DNA from: Flammula alnicola
Lineage: Eukaryota > Basidiomycota > Agaricomycetes > Agaricales > Strophariaceae
Direction: 5' to 3'
NCBI GenBank assembly: GCA_015499995.1
Contig: JADNRV010000255.1
Location: forward strand, 1 to 64,000
DNA: 64,000 nucleotides
Positions 56,059 to 64,000 of the stretch are shown piece by piece (position 1 is the stretch's first letter; every line of letters starts with the position of its first letter). The position numbers and the translations under genes were made by a program. The notes beneath the pieces were generated by a model. That model saw nothing but the letters and a program-made list of their open reading frames with translations, was not told the origin of the DNA and did not search any database.

Positions 56059-58558
56059 TGTCCGGTAATGCGTCGTTTGCTTTTTATTACCGTACTTACT
56101 ACATGCCCATATCATCCACCATACGTCCTCCCCTCATGCATTATTCTTGTGCTTCAGCTACCCCCATAGTTAGGTTATCTTTTTTTAGTGTATATTGTTA
56201 TCGAATGCAAATCTCCCACCACTCACTCTATTATGATAGTACTTCGATTCTCGGATTGTCGGATTGCGAGTTGCGTTCCGCCTTCATACCCTAACGATAT
56301 CTTGAAGTTTGAACTCAAGCTGCTATGGTCTCCGACCGACACAGGAACCAGAAGGCAAAATCCAGTGGTACGTTGTTCTATCCTCATAGGACGTGAAATT
56401 GCTAACCAACAACCACGCTTAGCTAGCTATAGGTCCTTGTTAAAATTACGTCGATTTCTGGTGCTATATCGAGCAGCTGTCCTGCAGCGGTCATAAATCA
56501 CGATTCCTATTCGCTCCGATGCTCCGATCTAGACAGGGCTCTATATGGATTCGACTCAAAGCTTGAAAAGCGTCTCAGCGTAAATCCCTGAAGGGTGATA
56601 TTTCCTACTTCACTATGTATGATGAAATTGATGCATTGTACAGTGGTTTGACGGGCAATGGCGGACGTACGCGCCGTAGTAGACCCCACCCACCACACAC
56701 TGTGACCACATGGCTAGTGCTTTTCGGAGTTCGTGTGGGGAGTCGGAACTTTTGGACCTGAGGATAACGGTACGTTGAATGCCAATTCTTTCTCGTAAAG
56801 TGAGAAGCTGAAATAAAATTACTATTGTGAGCCTAGCAAATTCACGAACGAAGTTCGTTCGATAGTGGAAAATGCTTCGAGCCTCGCGCATTGCTGCTGC
56901 TGGTCTCCTCGTCCGCTTTCGGTCCGATGTAAGGTAGGGCTCATCGTCTTCATCTGCTGGAACAAATGTGGATCATTTCGTTATGAAGAACTACTTCCAA
57001 AACTCAGACGTTCTCGGCAGGCATACGTAGTTGCCTCAGTGGACACTTACCACACTTACCACACACTGCTTTTCTCATTGCCCGAAACGCGAGTATGTCA
57101 CCAGGGTCGTCGTTCTCTCTGGAGTTCAACCTATGGTCCGTGCCATGTTTAATTATGCGACGCTTAAATTCTCTCACGAACCTATGTCAATCTTCTTTTT
57201 CCTTCCTTTGAATCCTTTTTCAAGCAGTCATCTGACATGGACTCGCTGCAATGAAGGAGAACTTCGTGGCACGTCTTGAAGGCGTTTTGAGCGTCGATCG
57301 ATTTCGGATTGAAGGGAGATTCCGCCACGACTCATGCTCAGCAATGGTATAACGCAGTACCTCAAATTGACCTCAAACTCCTGCAAGCACAATCCGCGAC
57401 ATTTTATTGCTATCACCATCGTCTGGCTATTCGCCGTTTCCCACGTGCATCGCACAGGGTCCTTATCACCTCCAATCCCACACCGGGCCTGGACAGTGGA
57501 ACGTTGGTGCTCTGACCCCTTCACTTGAATTACCTCCCACGAATCCACGCACATTCGGCGCCGGATACTCTCGTCGCCGTGGGTCAAAGCAGATGCCATC
57601 AACGCCGTGAGTAACCAACTGTTTCACGTTCAAACGTCCACACGGGGCTGTGGGGAGTTCGTAATGGACATTTTGAATTGGCCGCCGGTAGGGCGCAGGC
57701 AAGTACGCTGCTCGATATGCGCTGGTTTCATAACTGAGACTGCGCCTCACAAACTGCCTATTAGAGGTTATTTGCAGTTCGATTACTCGAATATTCGCCG
57801 GGATGTGATTGGTTGGGGGTGCCCCATTCAAATCTCGGGTTGCAAATAATCTCTATTCCACTATAGCAGATTTCGAATGGGACATTTTCTCCTCTCGTTG
57901 AGACTTAATCGCCATGGGCGACGTCAGCGGTATGGAATTCCACTTGGCTTCTATTCGTCCCACCGTTTCATTCCCATTGAAATAGACTTCGAGAAGCATC
58001 ACCTTTTTTTTTGCCACCTTGATTTTCTCACAGAGTGTATACTCGTATAGGTTTTTCGCCGGATGACGCCGCGGTCATGGGAGGCGCCAATTCAGCGTCG
58101 ACTGCGGGATATGAAGTGCGACTTTACCACAAGCTTGTCTTTCAATTGTGAGCTCTTCATTATGCATCACGCCACTTAGAAAGAATTCTTGTTGCTCGTA
58201 CAATGATCTTTTGACAGAACCGCAGTATTGCCTCGAGACATGACGTGGGATGTGAGTGACAAAAGAAGTGGTTTATTTTTATCGCGAGGCATGAAAGACT
58301 GACACTAGGCCTGAAATAGCCACTCTATGGAGTTTATTCTGCTCTTTGAGGAGATTTTAATATCCCCGTGCTATTCTTGTTACCGTTGTGAACACACGGC
58401 AGTCGCGAGTCTCCAGTGGCGATCAAATGTTGCAGCGAGGTTTGACTGACGGCATTTGTCAACAAATCACACACCTTGGATTCCTTTAAATAGTCAATGT
58501 GGTTCGATTCTGGTTCGCCCACCTTTCTAAACTACCACCTGTCCCCCGTTTTCTGACG
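56059..58558. other. 2.5 kb without a supported gene
   Basis: Short frames only. A plus-strand stretch near 57460-57610 (PHTGPGQWNVGALTPSLELP) faintly resembles the N-terminal linker of the DUF6593 gene at 50 kb. The remainder shows nothing. Confidence 0.3.
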
Positions 58559-59596
58559 ATGTTATTTGCTGCTGCTCTCTCTGCCCTTTCCTTGGTGTCG
58601 GCGGCTTCCGCCCAGGTGGTACGACATTTCTTCCTTCCAGAAATGCTCTCGTAATAAAATAGATATCTAGGTCGTGCAAGTCGGCGCGGAGTCCACCACT
58701 TCTGGGGGTATCTTCCAATTCATTCCACCAACTGTCACAGCGAAGAACGGCACTACGATTACCTTCATGTTCACTGGAGCGTATGTACTCTCTTCCGTTC
58801 TTAATGAACGAGCATACACGGTACAAGACTTATGCAACATTTATAGCCCGGGCAACCACACCGTCACGCAGTCGACTTTTGCTGACCCATGTGACCCTGC
58901 GGCCGGAGGTTTCGACTCTGGTTGGGTTTTCATCCCTCCAAGCCCAGCGCTCACCGAGACACCAGAGTGGAATCTGACTATAACCGATGACTCGAAACGT
59001 GCGGGCCCTGTTTCCATGAGCTAGTATTGAGTGTTTGTCTGATATCGTTGACCCTAGCTCTTTGGTTCTTCTGCAAGCAACTTGCGCCCAGCCCCCACTG
59101 CAAAGCTGGTGAGTGATAATATCATAAGCCGCACTCCTTTCCAGATTTTCACAGCTGACAAACCCCGAATCAGGTATGGTTGGGGCAATCAACGCACCTA
59201 CAACTGGTAACAATACCTTCGCTAATTTCCAAAAGAACGCTGTGGCCTTCAGTGGTACCCCTGGTGTACGTTTAACATCCCTTTCTTTTATGGCCAGTCA
59301 TCCTAACGCTATCGTTTTCCTTGATACAGCAAGGACAAAACGGATTGGTTGGCAATGGCGCCTCAGCGTCCGCTGGTATTGGACCCGTCCCAAGTGGTGC
59401 TATTACTTATGCTGGAGTTCCACTCGCCTCTGGCAGTGCGGCGAGCCCCAGCGCTACCGCTCCTGGTGGCAGTGCGGCGGGCTCGGGAAGCGGTGCCCCC
59501 GCTGCAACTAACACACCAGCTAGCGGCGCATCCACCATCGCCGCGAGCATCATTTCGGTGCTAGTCGCAGCCGTCGCAGGATTCTCTCTTGCTTAA
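58559..59596 (+). CDS. GPI-anchored extracellular cupredoxin-like protein
   Basis: The ATG at 58559 opens a clear signal peptide (MLFAAALSALSLVSAASAQ). Exon 2 from 58671 gives VVQVGAESTTSGGIFQFIPP and VTAKNGTTITFMFTG. After an intron with a GTATGT donor comes PGNHTVTQSTFADPCDPAAG (first copper-ligand His). A later exon holds PLWFFCKQLAPSPHCKAG, then a split to MVGAIN, which supplies the Cys, His and Met ligands of a blue-copper site. The tail is Gly/Ala/Ser/Pro-rich and ends in a hydrophobic segment (STIAASIISVLVAAVAGFSL), as expected for GPI attachment. Likely cell-wall or secreted; such proteins are often induced in mycelial interaction or fruiting (family knowledge). Five introns by my reading; intact. 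Confidence 0.85.
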
Positions 59597-60232
59597 AAGA
59601 GACTAGATGGCGCTTCGCTTCCGCTTGATTTTGGACTTTGAGTCGCCTCCCTTCTGTTGTTCAGTCGTTACTCTTCTACACTTGTGGACGCGATTATTCA
59701 TTGAAAGTAAACTTACAAGTTGAAGATGAATGTATCCAGTAGTTATACCCGTAATGAGAAGTGCTGGATGTTTGTCCTAGGTTGCCGACTCGAAAACCCA
59801 GCTAATTCCATGTGGTGACCTACGTACGACATACGCGTAAAACTTGCCCGTCAAAGGGAATTGCTCTGACGGGTATACTCTAGCGCACAAGGGGTGTACA
59901 CTGCCGCTGAATTTGTCATTATATGGATATTTCTGGGAGAGGTAAAATGCGGATGGTTGTTGATACAACAACACGAATCGAGGGTGCTGCGCGTCGAATT
60001 AAGAAACTACACGAGGTATGAAAGTAAAGGAGGAATGCCGACTCGGCACACTAATAGGATGCATATTCACAATGGGCGCAACCCGTAAAGTTGGTAAAGA
60101 GAGGACGTGTAAGACGAAAGAGTTTTGTATACGATTATGAATAGAGATGTAAATGAGTTTTGGACAAAAAATATCAGTACGGACCCCGAAATCGAAGATA
60201 AAACCAGAATAGAGACCATATTTATGTACCTT
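59597..60232. other. Convergent intergenic region
   Basis: 3' region of the cupredoxin gene (plus) and of the following minus-strand gene. No gene seen. Confidence 0.4.
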
Positions 60233-60900
60233 TCAAAGTTCATTCGGGCACCGAAATCCACAACGATAACACGTATACTTCTTTTGATACCGGTTTGACC
60301 CCTTTCCGTGGAAATGGTGATATCCATCGCGAGAAGTGCATTCTAGCACAGGGGTTCGTCGAGGGCATGCATAGCCTCTCCAGAGAATCTCAGAACCAGT
60401 TCGATAAACCCTCTGTGGACGGGCTTGGGTAGCGGAGAGGACATTCGATGAGTTCGAGCTTCTGGCATGAGAAGGTTGAGCCGATATCTGAATCAACGCC
60501 GTCGGCAAAGATGAAATTGCAGAAGTCTAAGTGACGCCAGAACAGATGCATGGAGTTGAGAATATTTAATGGACATGATAGATATACGTACTGGTTGACT
60601 TTGTGGAACATTCGATGAGGCCTGATTGCTAGAGCGAGTCGCCCGCGAAGTACTATGAAGTATAAACAGAGAAAAATGAGCAGCGTCGCATACTAGCATC
60701 GAAGGGTAACTCACGTTCTAGCATGCGAGGTACTGGGTATAGTGGATTGTTGTACTATCCCCGACTGAGATAGCGCCTGGAAATCACTGTCTTGTACTGC
60801 TTCGAGAGATTGTATAGCGGCCGAGTCGGAGGTAAGGCTTGCGATATCTATGCGCCTGGCTACTCTTGCACATACCTTTGTTACAGTGTACCGTATAATA
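60233..60900 (-). CDS. Paralogue of the RING gene's C-terminal domain, without the RING
   Basis: Minus-strand exons: DFQALSQSGIVQQSTIPSTS (about 60790-60722); after a GTGAGT intron, SRATRSSNQASSNVPQSQ (about 60657-60602); after a GTACGT intron, the main exon (60530-60233) with SAQPSHARSSNSSNVLSATQ, SEILWRGYACPRRTPVLECT, SRDGYHHFHGKGSNRYQKKY and TCYRCGFRCPNEL with the stop at 60233. The last ~60 residues match the end of the gene at 34657 closely, while the RING and coiled coil are missing. It may be a short gene or a 5'-truncated duplicate. The start is not established, although an open frame reaches about 60980. Confidence 0.6.
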
Positions 60901-61025
60901 TGGTACACCGAACGTGTACAGTGTGCCGCGTGATACGGGTTCAGCGAATTCGCTGAACCAGTGAATAACGTACTATACATAATTAGGTAGCTAGTGTACT
61001 ACATAATATGATACACCGAATTCGC
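60885..61025. repeat. Nested palindromes and direct repeats
   Basis: A perfect 22-bp palindrome at 60938-60959 is centred on CAGCGAATTCGCTG. GTGTACC...GGTACAC hairpin arms lie at 60886-60908. ATAATATGGTACACCGAA (60895-60912) recurs as ATAATATGATACACCGAA (about 61003-61020). This may mark the terminus of the KDZ-associated unit to the right. Confidence 0.5.
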
Positions 61026-61380
61026 TGGAGCCACGTTCAACATGTCTAATGCACCTCCATAGCCGATTTCCGTAGGTTGGGGCAATCGGCACCCAAAATC
61101 GGGGCTGCTGTACATATAATAAGATCCATAGGGAATGCTCGGGAGCACGATGGGTCAGTCGGCATTGAATCGGCACTGCTGATTTGCATGAATCAGCGTC
61201 AGTCGGCACTTAAGAGCAGGGTCGGCACTTGAGATCGGGGATGCTTATGTCGATTTGGCCTTGCTGTTTTGCTTGAATTGTTGCCCTCGGCACTGAAACT
61301 CGTGCTGAAAATCGCGTGTGGCAAGATATGAACCATTAAAAATACAAAATACATCAACATATATACAATGTTCCGATAGA

Positions 61381-63538
61381 CTACTCTGGGATGCCGTCAT
61401 CACCAAACCACTCAACTGGGAGAAACGCGAAGTCGAGGGCATCATATTCAGGCCGAGGGAGAGTGAATCGCGATGGAGTGGCGCTGAAAGCGGCTGGATG
61501 TGTGCCACCTGATGCATGTGCGCTGTCAGGATCGGCATTCTCGTCGGAATCGGCACTTTCATCAGCTCCATCAGCCTCATCATGCTCATGCTCATGCTCA
61601 TCGCTGGTGCTATCCTCATCCTCATTGCTAGTACTATCATCCTCGTCGCTGTCATCCTCTTCCTCATCGCTATCGTCCTCTTCCTGTGAATCGGCAGCGT
61701 CGTCACTTTGATCGGCATCGGCACCTGGGGAGTCGGGCACGGCCCCTCTGTTGAGCCAGGCATTGTCAGTATTGGGCATCCTGCGATTACCTCCATCGTC
61801 CGAATGTGTGGCATACCAGTTATCGACTGTAACTTCTGCAATAGGTTGGCCATCAGAGAATGGGTTTGGAGCTGGAGGAGGACCGGCATCCTCACGCGCA
61901 AGCCACCGTGAGGCGACCGTTTCGGCCTCAAGATTGTCGTCCGACGAGGTGTCGGAATCGGCAGTCTCATCTGCAAGCCACCGTGAGGCGAGAGTGTGGG
62001 CATCAATCACCTCCTCATCTGTTGACTCCCCTGCGTCGTCGTTGCCATGTTGCAACAACCATGCAGCGCCAACAGCGGCAGGCGATGTTGAGGCGGCATC
62101 GGCATCGGCATCGGCGTCGGGATCAGCAAGCCAGCATGGGGTGACAGCCTGAGCCGAGATGGAAGGTTGGTAGGGTGCTGCATGCGAGGTGCCAGCAGTG
62201 CCATGTGCAAACAACCATGCAGCGGCAACAGTAGCAGCGTCAACAGCAGGCGATGGTGGGGGCTGATCGGCAGCGGGGGCATCATCCTTATCGGCAAGCC
62301 ATCGTGAGGCGATACCGGAGATGGATAGTTGGGAATCTTGGGATGTGGTTGTCTTCGTGTGGAACGACCCGAAGTGTGCAGGAAATTGCAGAGTGGTAGC
62401 TGGAGGTGGGGTGTCGGCATCGGCAGACACCAAGCTGTATCGGGCTGTGCCGTTTGGCGTAGTGGGGCTGGCCACTGAAAATTCCCCAAGCAATTTCGCT
62501 TCCCTGATGCTGGTATTGTACCCAGATCGAAGGTGTTGCTTGGCGAAATGGCGGAGGTCGAGAACATCTGCTTTCGTGAGGCGCTCACCCCAGGTCCACT
62601 TGAATGACGTGGGCGGCATGGCCTGAAGACGTCTCAGGTCTGCCTCTGCAGCCCCGGCGACCTGCCGAATCAACTCACGTCTTTCCGAATCAGAAATATC
62701 AGCCGAGTCCGATGCCGATGCCGATCCAGATGTGCGTGCCTCCTTCAGAATAACTGTCTCATGCAGTATGTAAAAGCCTGCTGCCCGACGCGTGGCGATA
62801 GCGACTTTGTTGCGTGATAATTCAGCCATGCTGGATGCGAAGTTCTTCAGACTCCTGAGTTCACCCAGGAGATCAGCAGCAATGGTGTGGTTGGCCGCGC
62901 ACCGGCTGCAGTCGGCATCGGCATCGGCATCGGGTGTGGACGGTTGGAAGGGAGGAAGGGGGATGATCTTTTGAGCAATCGACCCTGTTGCATCCATTTG
63001 TCGCTGGAGGCGGTAGTGTGTGAGGCACGTTTCGAGTGTTATGGCCGTAAGAAGCTGACGGTCGGCAGGCTGGCGAGTCATCATCCACCAGCTGAGGTGA
63101 TAGTCCTTCACGACTCTCCAAAACTGTTCCTCCGTAGTGCCCACATCCAGCGTAGCAATGAAAGCTGAATCGAATTCAACCGGCAGATCGGCATCGGAGA
63201 CCATCGCCAGGCTGTCAGCAAGTGACCGCAGCACGATCGGCACTTCGACGATCTGCCCGACTCCAGTCGCTATTCCAATGTATGACATAATAAACATCTT
63301 GAAGACCTTCAGAACTGGACATTTAGGCAAATTCAATGAAACTACGCACTAGTTCACGTTGCAGGCACCGCTGCATCCACTCTTGGTGCCGACCGTCGGA
63401 CTTCATTATGACAGCAAGGGCTTGCCGAAATCTTGACTCGCCATAATATATGACTTCCTGGACCTTGATGTGCCAGTTTTTATTTGAGCCATGCTGCAGA
63501 TTGAAGGGGTTGAAGGTGCGGATAGAGTGGGAGGACAT
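61381..63538 (-). CDS. Acidic repeat protein next to KDZ transposase (novel ASRWLAD repeats)
   Basis: ATG at 63538 (MSSHSIRTFNPFNLQHGSNK). A 43-bp intron (63308-63350, GTGCGT...CTGAAG) joins REL to VFKMFIMSYIGIATGVGQIV. The N-terminal half is helical (FDSAFIATLDVGTTEEQFWR, YHLSWWMMTRQPADRQLLTA) with a CSRCAANH motif and KWTWGERLTKADVLDLRHFA. The second half has six or seven degenerate repeats spaced 25-50 residues apart: GIASRWLADKDD, TVAAAWLFAHGT, VTPCWLADPDAD, VGAAWLLQHGND, TLASRWLADETA, TVASRWLAREDA. A Glu/Asp/Ser tail follows, and the C-terminus FAFLPVEWFGDDGIPE ends at 61381. It lies 87 bp downstream of the KDZ transposase end on the same strand, so it is probably a second gene of that element. 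No known family recognised. Confidence 0.65.
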
Positions 63539-63625
63539 TTTCACAGTGACAGTAATAGTGATAGATGGATAAGATAAAGGGTTCTGCAAATTTTGTGATA
63601 GTAGGGTTAACAAATTAATATATAA

Positions 63626-64000
63626 TTATAGTGGTGATTCATAATGTACATTTGTATTTTTAAATGATTTGTCAGATATAAGTGCCAATTGACGCCACAT
63701 GACAACTTTCCGATCGGCATATGCAGCGGCACCCGCAGTGAGAGGCCGACCACTGGTTAATGCCGATTGCCAAGTCTTGCTCTTATGCATGAAATAACGC
63801 ACAGTCCATTGCATCTCATACCTGACCAATATACACTCTTCACGCCATCTTTGAGTTTGCGCTCGGGCACGCAGCCAGTGGACACGTTTGACTGAAAATA
63901 GTTCAGGCAGGAATTGTTTATGGTGCAGAGGATCACTTACATTCCAGAATGGTTGCCGGGTCGGCATCCGCTAAATCGGCATCGGCATCGGGCAAGATGT
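63626..64000 (-). CDS. KDZ-type transposase, C-terminal end (partial, runs off the window)
   Basis: The minus-strand frame from the right edge reads FWNVSDPLHHKQFLPELFSV, HWLRARAQTQRWREECILVR, YEMQWTVRYFMHKSKTWQSA, AGAAAYADRKVVMWRQLALI and stops at 63626. The order Arg-Ala-x-Arg-Trp-x-Glu-Glu ... Leu-Val-x-x-Glu-Met ... Trp ... Ala-Tyr-Ala is the usual C-terminal pattern of mushroom KDZ (Kyakuja-Dileera-Zisupton) transposases. The catalytic part lies beyond position 64000. The neighbouring repeat protein is co-directional. TCGGCA hexamers also occur in this exon. Confidence 0.6.

Larger units (their letters stand above)
61040..64000. repeat. Dispersed TCGGCA hexamer tract
   Basis: At least two dozen copies of TCGGCA occur on the plus strand in 61.07-64.0 kb, in noncoding DNA (for example 61075, 61154, 61164, 61201, 61222, 61287) and in genes. 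Short tandem runs lie at about 62096, 62913 and 63976. A few lie in the opposite orientation (about 62708). It is rare in the rest of the window. Confidence 0.65.

Noticed and set aside
57460..57610. Second DUF6593 gene
   Set aside because: Only a vague similarity in the Pro/Asn-rich linker; none of the core strands could be found downstream.

Overview
The window looks like a mushroom-forming basidiomycete (Agaricomycetes, probably Agaricales). Genes are split by many 43-70 bp GT-AG introns. Several protein families seen here are typical of or expanded in that group: a DUF6593 protein, a DUF6729-like zinc-ribbon/3'-5' exonuclease protein, a KDZ transposase end, mushroom-type integrase-core proteins, F-box/LRR proteins and a GPI-anchored cupredoxin. 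Family calls come from reading motifs in the translated sequence; no database search or alignment was run.

Layout. 0.3-3.7 kb (minus): AT-hook/zinc-ribbon/exonuclease gene with an internally duplicated exon pair. 5.8-6.8 kb: decayed Q/P-rich gene. 7.8-9.3 kb (plus): F-box protein. 9.7-11.2 kb (minus): RAE1, a core mRNA-export WD40 gene. 11.2-16.3 kb: little recognisable coding. 16.4-27.2 kb: a mobile-element complex. It holds a two-gene unit on the minus strand (a Cys-cluster accessory protein and a DDE integrase) and a 3.2 kb internally deleted derivative with perfect 27-bp terminal inverted repeats; the two copies share 3134 bp as a direct repeat. 27.4-28.7 kb: broken phosphoglycerate-mutase-like gene. 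29.2-30.0 kb: HEAT-like fragment. 30.1-33.3 kb (minus): Zn2Cys6 transcription factor. 34.7-36.3 kb (plus): RING/coiled-coil protein. 36.5-36.9 kb: 5'-truncated SDR. 37.6-40.5 kb (minus): unclassified DDE-like transposase. 41.9-42.8 kb: young tRNA-headed retroposon with a 14-bp target-site duplication and A tail. 45.8-46.6 kb: 799-bp MULE-like non-autonomous element with a 9-bp duplication. 47.4-49.7 kb: GC-rich repeat region bounded by CTATG-motif clusters. 50.1-50.8 kb: DUF6593 gene. 53.1-54.1 kb: disordered basic protein. 54.4-56.1 kb: intron-bearing Hsp60 pseudogene. 58.6-59.6 kb: GPI-anchored cupredoxin. 60.2-60.9 kb (minus): paralogue of the C-terminal domain of the RING gene. 61.4-64.0 kb (minus): a repeat-rich acidic protein next to the C-terminal end of a KDZ transposase that runs off the right edge, in a tract dense in the hexamer TCGGCA.

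Only about eight ordinary host genes look intact (F-box, RAE1, transcription factor, RING, DUF6593, the basic protein, cupredoxin, perhaps the exonuclease gene). The rest is mobile DNA, relics and gene fragments, so this is an accessory, repeat-rich stretch. The best candidate for an undescribed system is the integrase plus accessory-protein transposon at 20.9-27.2 kb. Its deletion derivative could make a truncated accessory protein, a possible self-made repressor. The KDZ-associated repeat protein in the TCGGCA tract comes second.
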